The position numbers were made by a program, and so were the translations under genes. From contig OU015490.1 in NCBI GenBank assembly GCA_907164885.2, forward strand, positions 100,543,141 to 100,607,140: 64,000 nucleotides of DNA, read 5' to 3'. The notes under the pieces are model-generated. The model was not told where the DNA came from. It was given only the letters and a program-made list of their open reading frames with translations, and searched no databases. Shown here piece after piece: positions 12,981 through 25,330 of the stretch (position 1 is the stretch's first letter; each line of letters begins with the position of its first letter). Source of the DNA: Dolomedes plantarius (taxonomy: Eukaryota; Arthropoda; Arachnida; Araneae; Dolomedidae).

Positions 12981-13219
12981 GGGAACGGCATTGCCAGAGT
13001 GTGCACCACCTGTGTCACTGTGTAAGTCATCTGGGAGGGATGTAGTGGTTCTGTTGTCTGGTAAAAAATCAAGAACCAAGAAAACAATCAAAACACAATT
13101 CGATTTGTTTCGATTTTTCTTATCTTTTCTGATGGTTTATTCGATGGCTTCTGATAGTTTTAGGATCGAGTCGCGACCCACCTGAAACCCTTCCGCTACC
13201 CACCGGTTGGGAACTGCTG
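12700..13219. mobile_element. hAT-family non-autonomous element
   Basis: Ends CAGTGGTTCCCAACC and (inverted) CAGCAGTTCCCAACC, with an extended CGACCCACC motif. These are typical hAT/Charlie-like termini. An exact 8-bp target duplication TGGTAGAA lies at 12692-12699 and 13220-13227. The interior is a (TA)n tract (about 12845-12978) plus unrelated filler. No transposase. Confidence 0.9.
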
Positions 13220-13251
13220 TGGTAGAATATAAGATAGACAGGGAAGCATAC

Positions 13252-13560
13252 TTAACGCTGCTGTGTTTTAACCCTATTGGATTCGCTCACCTTAACCTAT
13301 GGAGAAAATATGTCTAATCTTTACAGCTACATAAATGCTGATAATCCAAGACGAACGGTATTTTTCGGATAGACTGAACTTTTCTGCACCTTGCAACACA
13401 ATTCATTTTATAAATATCATCTACCAAAGGAATTCATGAGCATTTAAAATGCACTAGACCAGATTTTTTCCCCGAATAATTTAAGTTTTAAAATATTCTT
13501 TGCCTTTTTTTTTGAAAATGAAAAATTCCCCTAGGTGTAAAATTTCTTTAAAAATTTATA
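13252..13560. mobile_element. TTAA-type MITE, copy 2 (truncated)
   Basis: Starts TTAA-CGCTGCTGTG, then ACCCTATTGGATTCGCTCACC and the CTATGGAGAAAAT block, and follows the family through the GATTTTTTCCCCGAATAATT region. It then loses the opposite terminus. Confidence 0.72.
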
Positions 13561-13728
13561 CTTTTGAATTGAGTAATAAAAATAAAAATCAATAGGACCA
13601 AGGTACAATGTTATGATGTACTGGTCTTGACTGGTCTTGGTCTTTACTTGTTGACTTTGTCTTGGTCTTAAAGGCACCTTAACTCTAAAATTGTCCAAAG
13701 AAAACGAAAATAATTCAAATGAAAAATA

Positions 13729-15020
13729 CAGAGGCTGTTCGCACATTTTTTAGACGATTTTGGTAAGCGGTAATAAAAAATCATTTGCTGCAAAAGAAAT
13801 TGTACTATGTTTTTAAAAGTCAAAATTATAGTCTGCGGCTTGAAAGTTTTGTTTTTATTCAAAAAGGCGTTTTTAACAAAGCAGTGGTTCGAAGGCTACA
13901 TTTGGGCTCTTTCCGAAGAGAAATATGCATACTCCGTTATCTAAAAACGATGTGAGAGTCATGGTTTTGTGATATCTAAAGCGTCGATAGGTAATATCGT
14001 CAACAAAAAAGGAAAAAAACATCAAATTGGAGCCTCAAATGGGACAAAATTTCCAAACAAGTATCCAAGGAAAAAACGGACATCTTCGACTATTGCAAAG
14101 GTACGTTGTTTAATGTTAAAAGAAAATCCCCCTAGTCAAAGGACAGTTGCAAAATCATTAAATTGCTCGGTGTCCACTGTAAACAAAATGATAAACGTTG
14201 ATTTAAATCTTAAGAAAGCGAAAAAACGCAATGTGCATCGTCTTCTTCCAAATCACATCGCTGAACGCAGGACACGCTGCAGAATTCTATATGAGAAACA
14301 CTTATCCAAAGAAAAATGGAAAACAATTGTCACAATAGATGAATCATGGGTGTATTTAAATGATTGCAACAAAAAAAAGAGCCATTTATTATCATAAAAG
14401 GGGAGAAAAAAATTTAAGTACATGGTTCAAAGAATCGAAAGAAAGTTTTTCTAAGGGATTCATGATTGTTACTGGTTTTTCTTATAATGGAAAGTTAAAA
14501 ATAAAGAGAGTGGAAAAAATTGTCAAGATTAACTCCAAATACTATCAGAAACATATTTTATCGCCAATTTTTCTGAATGAAATACCATCGCTTTACCCAC
14601 AGTGCCATCAATCTGTGAGACTCCATCAGGACAAAGCTAGCAGTCACACATCAAAATCTACTGTAAATTTCCTAAAAGAAATGGAACAAAATACTGGTAT
14701 CAAGGCCATACCCTTCACTTATATCCCTACTAAATCTCCCGATGTATCACCTATGGAGTTTTGTGCTTTCGGACTTTTAAAATCTGCATTATCCAAACGT
14801 CGTCCCAAAACCCATACAGGACTGGAAAGCTGTTCAGGAGGAATGGGATAGAATACCTCTTCTGACACTTCAAAAGGCATTATTATCCTGGAAATTGCAG
14901 TGTCGAAAGATAGTTCAGAATAAGGGATGTCAAATACAACATTTAAAACACAAGAATTTTATGTAATTTAGTTTTGTGAATACAATATACATCGTCTAAA
15001 AAATGTGTGAACAGCCTCTG
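13729..15020 (+). mobile_element. DD41D/E-type Tc1/mariner element, copy 1
   Basis: Terminal inverted repeats of about 30 bp, CAGAGGCTGTTCGCACATTT and its inverse with one mismatch, TA on each side. Full length (1.29 kb) but with a broken transposase. Confidence 0.88.
13864..14971 (+). pseudogene. Broken DD41D/E-type Tc1/mariner transposase (copy 1)
   Basis: Alignment by eye to copy 2 (28486-29596) shows the start codon is AAG instead of ATG. An early TAA lies at 13942-13944, a one-base expansion of an A-run near 14371-14378 shifts frame, and two bases are missing near 14823. Remaining blocks show a helix-turn-helix region (SKASIGNI, QRTVAKSLNCSVSTV) and the catalytic core TIDESWVYLND, then RLHQDKASSH, then SPMEFCAFGLL. 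The spacing from the second to third acidic residue is 41. The third residue is E here but D in copy 2. Family members cut and paste DNA at TA sites. This copy cannot make a full protein. Confidence 0.85.
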
Positions 15021-15198
15021 TAGATAAACTTACAGGTTAACACTTACATTCTGAAGTCTCAAAAAGTAGTATTCATTTATGTTTTATGTACAATATGGAT
15101 TTAAAAAAAATTAATTTAAAAATATGTCCGAGATACACAGTTTCACCTTTATGTATATACAGGAATTCCTCTGGTAGACCCTTATAACGATATTCGGA

Positions 15199-16313
15199 AC
15201 AGCGTAAAATTTCAAACCTTGCAGACCTTGCAAAAAGGTCAAATTGTTGGAGCGCGTTTAAATTGGAGTATCTGTTACTGCCACCCCCAGGCTAATGGGA
15301 GTTTTTTGAGCTATGGTATCAAAGTCATGAAAGCATACAGAGTGCACGGAAAAACATCCTTTGCCAAACAGAATAGTGGACGAAAGGGAGAGCTGAGTGA
15401 AAGAGACCGACGAGGAATTGAAGCGGATTGTGACATGAAGAAATAAAACAGCTCCAACCGAAATGACCGAAGAGCTCAATATGCATCTACATGTTCCGGT
15501 ATCAACACTTAGAGGTAGAAGAGAACTTCACAAACAAAGCATTTACGGAAGAGTAGCTATTCCCAAGCCACTTGTAATAGATGCCAATACAAAATAATGT
15601 CCACAATGGTGACAGGAGAGCAAATCTTAATCGAGTAATATGTGGAAAAACGGCATTTGGTCGGACGAATCATTGTTCACATTGTTCCTCGCAACAGGAC
15701 GTGCGTATATCTGGAGAACAGCTACACAAGCGTAAGATTATGGCTGTCTCATCTCAACTGTCAATCATGGAAGTAGATCTATCAGGATTTCGAATGGCAT
15801 CTCATGTATTTCTTCAGGCTCTATTGTAACCTTCAAAGGGAGATTGAATGGGAAGGACTATGTCGAAATCTTAACTCACTAGTCCATCCTACGGTGCAAA
15901 CATTGTTTCTTGCTGGATATGGCTTTCTCCAGGATGATAATCTCCCCTATACACACAGCTAAATCTATCAAGTATTGGTTTGAAGACCATGAAAAAGAAA
16001 TCAAATATCTTATCTTGCCCTGTACAATCCCCCCGACTACATATCATCCAACCACTGTGATCTGTATAAGCGGATAGAGCCAGGTATCAATATCCACCAC
16101 AGCATCTCTACAGGAACTTTCATTATTTTACCCTGAAGAATATAATATATTCTTCCTGAATAGTATAATATATTCTTGACCACTATTCATGACTTATATA
16201 ATCCGATTCTAGGGCGAATCAGGTGGTATTACATGACACAGGTGATCCTGTGCCGTATTAATAAAGGTTTTCATGATGTTTCTTAGTGTTTCTATTATTT
16301 TGATAACCACCTG
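15199..16313 (+). pseudogene. Degenerate Tc1-like transposon, 5'-truncated
   Basis: The right end carries GTTTCTATTATTTTGATAACCACCTG, the inverse of the termini of the elements at 21319 and 23256. The left terminus is missing; homology starts near AACAGCGTAAAA (about 15199). Conceptual fragments include helix-turn-helix remnants (15219-15446) and a core remnant with LQDDN..IHTAKSI and a following EHEKE-type block near 15930-16010, spread over several frames. It is closer to the 23256 copy than to the 21319 copy. Non-functional. Confidence 0.75.
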
Positions 16314-16684
<371 letters not shown>

Positions 16685-16940
16685 CATATCGCATTCCGGC
16701 AAGAAACGGGACACAACTCAAAAATGCAGCATTTGAGAAAAATCAACTTGAAGAATACGATACAGCTGGAACTAGCATTACATTAAAACTGATATAACTG
16801 CTCTCAGGCGGACAAATTGTGAGATAGAGATGTGTCGCTTGTCGTGCACGATGGGGCACTTCATGCATATTTTTCAATGACATAACCTCAAAATTACCAT
16901 TTTTTGACTTGTGTCACTTTTCTTGCCGGGGTGCGATATG
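16685..16940. mobile_element. MITE with CATATCGCA..CCGGCAAGAAA ends
   Basis: The left arm CATATCGCATTCCGGCAAGA is inverted at the right as TCTTGCCGGGGTGCGATATG. The similarity extends about 40 bp inward (GACACAA.TCAAAAA). 256 bp, no ORF. Target duplication not clear. Confidence 0.7.
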
Positions 16941-17595
16941 TCTGTTCTATATAGTGCCATACGATTCTGTATAAAGCACTTGAAGCAGCTAATGTGTTTT
17001 CAGGATACATATAACCTGATGGACTCAGCAAGAGTATTAGCACCAGCCTACGCTGCAGAATCAGAGGATTAAATTTTATTTTCACCAGTCAAAGGCTTAA
17101 TTCCATTTGTACAGCTCTTACGTCAGCCGAGGCATCAAATTTCACGTTTTACCTTCGGGTCCGACAATGGAATATACCTGTCTCTCTCTATACATCACAC
17201 TGGGACAGACACGATAGCAATCAATTCGATTGTTCACGACGACCCTTTGAATCCAGCAAATGCACCCCTTTTGCTGCGGGATTAAAATTCAAACTTTTTC
17301 CCCCTTTAAAAAAAAAAAAATGCTGTTTGTCTCCTCTGTGCTTCAAAAAGTTCCGGCAGATTTTTTTGGTTCCTATCATCTACACAGACCAGGTCTGAAA
17401 GGAGTCTGTTAAAGATGGAAGGGGGAAGGGGGTCTATGGAGGTTACATAATCCTCATGTAATAGGGGGGGGATGTGATGAAGGTTGAAGTAGGAAGTGCC
17501 TTTCATCAGAGATACCCCTAAAAGTGATTCTAGCACATAGTGTTTAAAATGCTTTTTGCGTTCGGCATTTCATTTTCAAGGATATAAGATTGTAA
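16941..17595. other. Unassigned sequence of mixed composition
   Basis: Non-repetitive within the window and GC-richer than average near 17090-17290. Frames of 60-76 codons on the minus strand show no family resemblance. I see no gene. Confidence 0.5.
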
Positions 17596-18095
17596 AAATT
17601 TTTCATTGTGGAAATAAAAAAATGAAGTTTAAGCTGAAGAAAATCCATTGTACTGATTTTACGAAATGGGGCTTTACCAGAAATTCCATTACCCATTAAA
17701 AAAATTAAATTTGCATGGAGAAAAGAAATTGTAAAATGAAAACATATTGATATGAATGTAATTTAGCTATAACAAATAATTTATCTTGCTTAAATTATGT
17801 GTTAAGGCAAATGACTAAAGAAACGCAAAGAAAATGTCCACAATGTAAAAGTTGCCCATAATGTAATTTCCACAATGTAAAAGTTTTCATTGTGGAAATA
17901 AAAAATGAAGTTTAAACTGAAGAAAATCCATTGTACTGATTTTACAGAATGGGGCTTTACCAGAAATTCCATTAACGATTAAAGAAATTAAATTTGCATG
18001 GAGAAAAGAAATTGTAAAATGAAAAAATATTGAAATGAATGTAATTTAGCTATAAGAAATAACTTAACTTGATTAAATTATTGTTAAGGCTACTA
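17596..18095. repeat. Direct duplication of about 205 bp
   Basis: CATTGTGGAAATAAAAAA..GAAGTTTAA..CTGAAGAAAATCC at 17603 recurs at 17888, with colinear similarity through AGCTATAA. The two copies are about 285 bp apart and roughly 90% alike by eye. Confidence 0.85.
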
Positions 18096-18150
18096 ACACC
18101 AATAACTAAAATAAAAAAAAAAATGCAATGTGCAGACTTTACAAAATTAT

Positions 18151-18497
18151 AACTGTTGTCGTTGTTTCTAATGTCCCCTGGCAGGAAGTTCAAAATCAGG
18201 TCCATAGAGGCTTCTCGCTGAAGTTAGCGGCTACGGTTTTTTTTATATAGCCCTATCAGGGTCGCACTCCGTCTTAGCTAGTTGCCACCTCAATTTTGAC
18301 CGAGTACCCCCAGGGGGGGGGGACATTTGGTTGATTGTACCCTCTCTGACCTAGTAGAGGGACTTTCTGGTCTACGGATTTAACATGCCCATATCCAGCC
18401 TAATCACGGAGGTATTTGATTGAGCGCGTCGGGATTCGATCTGAGTACCCTCAGCATTGGAAGCCAGCGCGCTATCACAAGGGTACCTCAAGCCCAA
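18151..18497 (-). mobile_element. tRNA-derived SINE, copy 2 (minus)
   Basis: Reverse complement matches the SINE at 24985-25330. The tRNA-like head has a B-box GATCGAATCCC at about 18437 on the minus strand. Shared body blocks are TTAAATCCGTAGA, GGTCAGAGAGGGTA and GGTCAAAATT. The 3' tail is ACATTAGAAACAACGACAAC. More diverged than copy 1. Target duplication not evident. Confidence 0.8.
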
Positions 18498-18920
18498 ACT
18501 TTTTTTTTAAATTTAATTTTCGAACGTTTTGAAAGAATATTTAAAATTGCTTAAACTATTTTATATATATAGAATGTTTTTAGGGTAAAAAATAATTTTT
18601 AAAATGCATGCAAATGGGGAAAAAAACAACAACTGAAAATGCCCACTTATTTTTGAAAGAGGCAAACCGTCCGCAATCGAGAAACTTATCAAATTGATGA
18701 AGATATCGATTACTGTGTTTGATGAATTAACATCTATAAAATGAATAAATTCAAAAGATTAAAAATTAATCCTCCCGATATAAACCTTAATTTCGGCGCA
18801 CTATCGAAATTAGCTTTGATTTTTTTTATGACCTATGAATAGGGAATGATCCAACCGGTTATGGGAGGTCTTTATAAACACTAAAGCTTTACTATAACAG
18901 TTTTTAGAGATTTAATTTAA

Positions 18921-20051
18921 GGGCACCAAGACGTTAGCGATGGTCTAAAATGAAGAAAATTGTACTGTTATTTAAAAACATATCTATTTCAAGTATTTAC
19001 GTAATATTTTTTTATGCATTAAATTAACATTTGAGAATAGTTTTATGCTGATTAAAAATTACATTGTTTATAATTATTTTTTAAATGGCATCTTAAACAA
19101 GAATTTTTTTTCTTGGAAAAATTCACTGTTGAACAGTTAGGTACACTTTTTAAAAAAAACTATATAAAATATCACTTTGAAATTTTGCTTAGTTATCAAA
19201 AAACACTTGGTTTGATACTGTGAACTTTTTTTTTCCATTTTATAACTGGTACCTAATTATTTTAAAAAAGTAGAAACTTTGCCAATCAAAAAAAGCAAAT
19301 AATTTCCAATAATCATAGGCTGACACAAAAATATCTAGCCAGTTATAAAATAAAAAACAAATTCACAGTATAAAACCAAGTGTTTTAGATAACCGAGCAA
19401 AATTTCAAGGTGATATTTTAGATAATTTTTCAAATAAAAGTTAACCTATCTGTTCAATAGTAAATTTTTCCGAGAAGTTTAAGTTGCCCTCAAAAAAATT
19501 ATAAACGATATAATTTTCATCTAGCATAAAATTATTCTGAAATGTTAATTTAATGTATGAAAAAAATATTATGTAATTATTGGAAATATATATAAGGGTT
19601 TAAATAACAGTATAATTTTCTTCATTTTCGACTAGTATCTAATTATTTTAAAAAGGTAGAAAATTTGCCAATCAAAAAAAGTAAATAATTTCCAATAATC
19701 ATTGGCTAACACAAAAATATCTAGCCAGTTATAAAATAAAAATCAAGTTCACAGTATCAAACCAAGTGTTTCTGATGATCAAGCAAAATTTCAAGGTCAT
19801 ATTTTAGATAGTTTTTTTTTAAAAGTGTACCTAACTGTTCAATAGTAAATTTTTCCGAGAAAAAAAATCTTGTTTAAGTTGCCATTTTTAAAAAAAATAT
19901 AAACGATATAACTTTTAGTTAGCATAAAACTATTCTGAAATGTTAATTTAATGTATGGAAAAAAATTATGTAAATATTGGAAATAGATTTAAGGGTTTAA
20001 ATAACAATACAATTTTCTTCATTTTCAACTATCGCAAACATCTTGGTCCCC
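18921..20051. mobile_element. Foldback element with a duplicated arm
   Basis: The outer ends GGGCACCAAGACGTTAGCGA and (inverted) GGGGACCAAGATGTTTGCGA delimit 1.13 kb. One arm is at 18921-19235; its inverse appears twice (about 19350-19625 and 19740-20051). The central block with TAATTTCCAATAATCAT is also duplicated (about 19240-19350 and 19625-19735). No ORF. Confidence 0.72.
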
Positions 20052-20104
20052 TTCACTGAAATAAAAGCTTTCATTTTGATATCAAACAAGCTCTAACAGC
20101 TCAT

Positions 20105-20205
20105 GCTTCTGCGTAGCAGCTACATTGCATTGGTTCGGCTCAATATTAAACTATGGAGAAAATGGTTCCAATGATTGTCGATTTGGATAAATGTTAATCT
20201 GTCAG
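20105..20205. mobile_element. TTAA-type MITE terminal fragment
   Basis: Diverged match to about 95 bp of the family end: ATTGGTTCGGCTCAATATTAAACTATGGAGAAAATGG, then GATTGTCGATTTGGAT. The rest of the element is absent. Confidence 0.55.
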
Positions 20206-20378
20206 TTAATTAATGTTATTGATAATGCATCAAACGCAGTAGTCGATTTGTCATCATTTTGATAAGTTTCTCCATTTGAGGGCGATTTACATCTTTAAAA
20301 AATAATTGGGCATTTTCAGTTTTATTATTATTATTATTATTATTATTATCATTATATATATAAATATATATACACACA

Positions 20379-21308
20379 CAGTCGAACCCCGTTATAGCGA
20401 ACCTGGTATATAATGAACTCCCGGATATAACGAACGAAAATTTTGGTCCCGCCATTTTCCTATTGTATTTAATGCTAATTTATCCTTTTATAGCAAACCT
20501 CCGAAATCTTAAGAATCGGCTATAGGGAACATTTTTTTCAGTCGACAACTGAATTTTTTTTAATTTTTAAGCTTCTTAAGAATGTTGAAGATACAACGAA
20601 TGTTGAAGAAAAAAAGAATGTTGACGAAGAAGATGATGAAGATTTACCTATCGCGATGTGGATAGAAAAGCACAAAATTTCATCATTCTCAGATTGTGGC
20701 GTGCAGTTGTTCGAAACGTGTGATGATGAAGTCATTACATGTGAAAATCCGACTGATGAAGATATTGTGGAAGAAATTAAGATGAATCATTCTGAAATCG
20801 AAGATTCTGCTTCTGATGCTGATGATGAGGAGAACATAAATGACGAAATCTCCACCATCTCAGATGCTAAAGAAGCGATGAGTGTAATTAATAAGTTTTT
20901 GTCGACACAAACAGTGGAAGAAAGAGTATTGGAGTCATTTGATGTATTGAAAAAAAAATTCGTAAAATGTTTTTGCAATCGGCATCACGTTAGCAGAGAA
21001 TCCCCAATTATTTCTGTATCAAAACAGGGAGCAACTATTAAAGATAAAATCAATTTATTTCCATTTGTCTTCATTTTTAGTTAATTTAATTAGTATTGTG
21101 TCAGTTTAATGTAATCGGTTTTAGTCAATTTAAGTCATTAATGATCATTTTTAATAGATTTTATCATTCTCTCAATACATCATTATTGAATATACCTAGC
21201 AACTAATAAGTTATACATTTTGTGAACTCTAACATTTTTCTTAATTGTTCGGATATAGAGAACAAAACCTTTGGTCCCTTGAATTTCTTTATAACGGGGT
21301 TCGACTGT
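20379..21308 (+). mobile_element. pogo/Tigger-like deletion derivative
   Basis: Perfect 18-bp inverted ends CAGTCGAACCCCGTTATA and a TA/microsatellite target. 930 bp long. It retains only the C-terminal part of a transposase (20581-21084). Confidence 0.87.
20581..21084 (+). pseudogene. C-terminal fragment of a pogo/Tigger (JRK-like) transposase
   Basis: The open frame covers about 168 codons to the TAA at 21082-21084. It starts with acidic sequence (NVDEEDDEDLPIAMWIEK), continues through ETCDDEVITCENPTDEDIVE, then an Asp/Glu/Ser-rich segment and a basic helical end. In Tigger/JRK proteins this layout lies after the DDE nuclease. The DNA-binding HTH pair and the DDE triad are absent, so it is not a transposase. 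It has no stop codon. Whether it is translated (TTTTTTTCAG upstream resembles a splice acceptor) is unknown. Confidence 0.75.
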
Positions 21309-21369
21309 ATATATATACAGATGGTTATCAAAATAATGGAAACACCCTAGATTTATAAGGAATCCTTTA

Positions 21370-22594
21370 CTAATAGGACGTAGGACCACCTTTGGCATGT
21401 AATACAGCTTGGATTCGCCTGGGAATCGAATCATACAAGTTCTGAGTAGTGTTTAGAGGAAAATTGTACCATTCTTCATGGAGATAGGGCTTGTTCACAT
21501 AGGAGTCCGTTGCGTAGCGTTAAGGGAAAGATGACGTTGAGACGAAAATAAACCAATCAAAGGCGTTAAAAATTTCATTGCTAATCGTTTGGAGGCCTAT
21601 GATTGGTTTATTTACGTCTCAACGTCATTTTTTTCCTTAACGCAACGCAACGGACTCCTATGTGAACAGGCCCATAGTCTGAAAGTTCCGTTAGAGATGC
21701 CAGTGGAGGATATCGATTCCAGATTGAAAGCTCTAAAATAGACCATAACGGTTCGATTTTATTGTTGTCGAAGGACTGTGAGGGCCAAGCTAGATGTTCC
21801 ACTTCATCCTCGTGTTCACCAAACCATGATTGGACAAGTCTCGCTGCATGAATAGGGGCATAATCATCCTGGAAAAGTCCATCTCTTGCAAGAAACAAAT
21901 TTTGCATCATAGGATGGACCTGGTAAGCTAAAATTTCTCTATACTTCTCCCCAGTAATCTTTCCTTTCAGGGATACGATTGGGCCAACAGAAAACCACGA
22001 CACGGCTGCCCGTACCATGACAGATCCACCTCCATGTTTGACAGTTGGAAGGAGACAATCCCGATCATACGCTTGTGCAGGTGTCCTTCAAACGTGCACC
22101 CGTCCTGCTGTGGGGAAAAGTGTGAAAGATGATTCTTTTGGCAATATAACCGTCTTCCACTTATCAATCGACCAGGTTTTGTGGTTGTGGCACATATGTG
22201 CACCACGTTTGGCAATAACATTTGTGACAAGTGGCTTGGGAATGCCACTGCTCTGCCATAAATGATCTGTTTATGAAGATTCCTCCTAACTGAAATTATT
22301 GACACTGGAGAATCCAGATGCTGATTGAGCTCTGCGGTCACTTTAGCTGCAGTTGGTTTCTTTTTAGACATTACAATCTGATTCAATACCCGTTGGTCTC
22401 TTTCACTAAGCTTCTTCTTCCGTCCCCTACTTTGCTTTGGCGAGGTTGACTTTCCGCGCTGTGTGTACGCTGTCATGACTTTAGACACCGTACCTCTAGA
22501 AACGCCTAAGAGCTGGGATGTTTCGGTCACAGTTGCTCCAGCTAGTCAGGCTCCTACAATTAGGCCTCTTTGAAGATCTGTGAGGTCTGAAATT
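21370..22594 (-). pseudogene. Broken Tc1 transposase (minus), split by a MITE
   Basis: N-terminal HTH blocks (VTETSQLLGVSRGTVSKV; RGRKKKLSERDQRVLNQIV) with one in-frame stop before them, then a frameshift in the core near 22000-22150. The later block has LFQDDYAPIHAARLVQSWF and NKIEPLWSILE, the second and third catalytic residues. The C-terminus continues beyond the 187-bp MITE as EEWYNFPLNTTQNLYDSIPR and ends GGPTSY-stop at 21370. It would have cut TA sites; now dead. Confidence 0.82.
21487..21673. mobile_element. Palindromic MITE, GGGC(C/T)TGTTCACATAGGAG ends
   Basis: Arms of about 75 bp: GGGCTTGTTCACATAGGAGT at the left is inverted at the right. Flanking ATA (21484-21486, 21674-21676) is a candidate 3-bp target duplication. 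Inserted in Tc1 coding sequence. PIF/Harbinger-like by the 3-bp target, but unproven. Confidence 0.78.
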
Positions 22595-22671
22595 TTACGC
22601 TTTTGGCAAAAATCCAAGACGTATACAACTTTCCTAAACCTACCTCATACTACCATGATGTATGTGTACTA

Positions 22672-23136
22672 CGAGGGTTGGGGTATAAGTCATGGCAACT
22701 ATTTTTTTTCTTGTAGATATGTGAACGGATCACAAACGTATATGTGTCGTGCGGAAGTTCTGCAGGCATAGTGTGTATGCAGAACAACAGATGGCTCTGT
22801 GATAGCTGGTAGTAGCGCAGCGAGGTCTCTGAAATCAGTCAGTTGGTGAGTGTCGTGCGAGATGGAAGTAACCGGTGTTGAGCAGCGCGCTTACATCAAA
22901 ATAGCCGTTCTCCGAGGGAGAAATGCGATGGAATATCACAGTGAATTAGTAGAAGCCCTTGGGAATAATTCCCTACCATATCGTACAGTAGCACTACATT
23001 GAGGGTCTTTAGTGCTATTCATTGTCCACACATGTAGTTAAGACCTTGTCCTTTCGTCTGTATATGTCACATTTTCCAACCGGACTGGTATCTTCAAGAA
23101 AAAAAATAGTTGCCATGACTTATACCCCAACCCTCC
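22672..23136 (+). mobile_element. mariner deletion derivative nested in a Tc1 element
   Basis: Ends (C/G)GAGGGTTGGGGTATAAGTC with inverted match at the other end for about 35 bp, TA at both sides. An ATG at 22862 opens a short mariner-like N-terminus (VEQRAYIKIAVLRGRNAMEY) that soon ends. The catalytic core is deleted. Confidence 0.85.
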
Positions 23137-23255
23137 TATATTAAAAAAAACTGGTAGCTAGGATTGTATTTTAATGCTTACAAAGCGCATTCTTAAATAT
23201 CACTTTTATTCACAAGTGTTTCCATTATTTTGATAACCACCTGTATATATATACA

Positions 23256-24508
23256 GGTGGTTATCAAAATAATGGAAACACTAAGAAACATCATGAAAAC
23301 TTTTATTAATACGGCCCAGGATCACCTTTGTCATGTAATACCACCTGATTCACTTTGGAATTGGATTATACAAGTCATGAACAGTGGCTAAGTATATATT
23401 ATGCCATTCTTCAGGGGAAAATCATGAAAGTTCCTGTAGAGATGCTGTGGTGGATATTGATACCTGGCTCTATCCGCTTATACAGATCACAGTGGTTGGA
23501 TGATATATAGTCGAAGGGGTTGTACAGACCAAGATATTTGACTTCCTTTTCATGCTCCTCAAACCAATTCTTGATAGATTTAGCTGTATGTATAAGGGGA
23601 TTATCATCCTGGAGAACGCCATCTCCTGCAAGAAACAATGTTTGTACCGTAGGATGGACTAGTGAGCTAAAATTTCCCCATAGTTCTTCCCATTCTATCT
23701 CCCTTTTAGGGTTACAATAGGGTATGAAGAAAACCATGAGATGCCATCCGAAACACTGATAGATCTACCTCCATGATTGATAGTTGAGATGAGACAGCCA
23801 GAATCTTAAGCTTGTGTAGGTGTTCTCCAGACATACGCACGTCCTGTTGCGAGGAGCAATGTGAACAATGATTCGTCGGAACAAATACCATTTCTCGAAA
23901 TATTACTCGACCAGGATTTGCGCTCGTGGCATCATTGTGGACGATATTTTGTATATGCATTTATTACAAGTGGCTTGCGAATAGCTACTCTTTCGTAAAT
24001 GCTTTATTTGTGAAGTTCCCTTCTACCTCTAAGTATTGATACCGGAACATGGAGATGCAGATTGGGATCTTCGGTCATTTTGGTTGGGGTTGTTTTATTT
24101 CTTCATGTCACAATCCGCTTCAATACCTCGTCCGTCTCTTTCACTCAGATCTCCCTTTCGTCCACTATTCTGTTTGACAAAGGATGTTTTTCGTGCACTC
24201 TGTATGATATCATGACTTTCGATATCATAGCTCGAAAAACACCCATTAGTCTGGGGATTGCAGTTACAGATACTCCAATATAAACGCGCTCCAACAATTT
24301 GCCCTTTTCGGAAGGTTTGACATTTTACGCTGTTCCCCCCAAAAGCACGATGCCCTTAGCTTCATTACTGCTGCATGACAGTAGACTAATACATACACTA
24401 CATTATATAAAATAAATACCGGTGGCCAGACTTATTTTTTAAGGAATACGAAGCACATTCATAAACACCATTAATATTGATGTGTGTTTCCATTATTTTG
24501 ATAACCAC

Positions 24509-24511
<3 letters not shown>
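23256..24511 (-). mobile_element. Tc1-like element, degenerate copy (minus)
   Basis: Ends CAGGTGGTTATCAAAATAATGG and its inverse. It starts 10 bp of (TA) after the previous element. Minus-strand transposase fragments run from about 24330 to 23300 in several frames: an HTH remnant, LAGDGVLQDDNPLIHTAK (second catalytic D block), EEHEKEVKYLGL, and an EEWHNIYLATVHDLYNPIPK-like C-terminus. The third-acidic-residue region is degraded. Pseudogene. Confidence 0.82.
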
Positions 24512-24567
<56 letters not shown>

Positions 24568-24972
24568 CCCTATAATCTAGGTGTTTCTATTTTACACGAA
24601 ATTTTTTTTTTTTTTTTTTTTTTTTTTGGGTTGCAAGTAAGTCTCTTTCAGTCTAATGAGAGCAGTAATCAATAAACTTAAATACACTTCCAACTTTTCT
24701 CGAATGAACATTACACTAATATTATTCGGATATATTACGTTATTTTTTATTTTATATAATAATTGCTACTTGTTTATATGGTTTTGTAACGGCTAGGTTA
24801 TTCTAGCTTGGTTAGTTTATGTATAAGTGTGTTTTATTTATTTTATTTTTTTTTTACAGTTTTAAAGCCGCATTAAACTGCAGACAAATGTTAAATAAAT
24901 AGCTAAATAACTAGATATATGATTTATTGTGTGTCGTTAATGTCTTTAGTCCGCGTAGACTAAATATAATAT
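24512..24972. repeat. (TA)n, poly-T and AT-rich filler
   Basis: (TA)n at 24512-24565 abuts the Tc1 end. A run of about 27 T lies near 24601-24628. The rest is AT-rich without recognisable content. Confidence 0.8.
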
Positions 24973-24984
24973 AGGATTAGAAGT

Positions 24985-25330
24985 GGGCTCGAAGTAGCCT
25001 AGTGGTTGCCCGTCGGCATTCGGTACTAAGCTTGTTCGAATCAGATCCCGACAAGCGCCATTAAATACCCCCGTGTCTAGGCCAGATATGAACACGTTAA
25101 ATCCGTAGAACGAAGAGTCCCTCCATGAGGTCAGAGAGGGTGGGAGAGGGTACGATTCCCCAGATGCCGCCCGTGGGTGTGTTCGGTCAAAATTCAGTGC
25201 CACCTGGCTAAATCGGACTAGGACCCTTGTGATGTCATTATAAACCGAAGCTGCACTCTTCGGCCCGCTAACTTATATGGACCTGGTCTGGAATGCATTC
25301 CGGACAGAGGGCATTAGAAACAACAAGAAC
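24985..25330 (+). mobile_element. tRNA-derived SINE, copy 1, with target duplication
   Basis: The head resembles a tRNA with A-box TAGCCTAGTGG (24995) and B-box GTTCGAATC (25033), the internal RNA polymerase III promoter. The body shares blocks with the minus copy at 18151-18497. The tail is GGCATTAGAAACAACAAGAAC. A 12-bp duplication AGGATTAGAAGT flanks it (24973-24984, 25331-25342), showing insertion by target-primed reverse transcription. Confidence 0.9.

Larger units (their letters stand above)
21319..23245 (-). mobile_element. Tc1-like element with two nested insertions
   Basis: Ends CAGATGGTTATCAAAATAAT and the inverse of CAGGTGGTTATCAAAATAAT, each next to TA. Removing the nested MITE (21487-21673) and mariner derivative (22672-23136) leaves about 1.27 kb, normal for Tc1. 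Confidence 0.87.
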
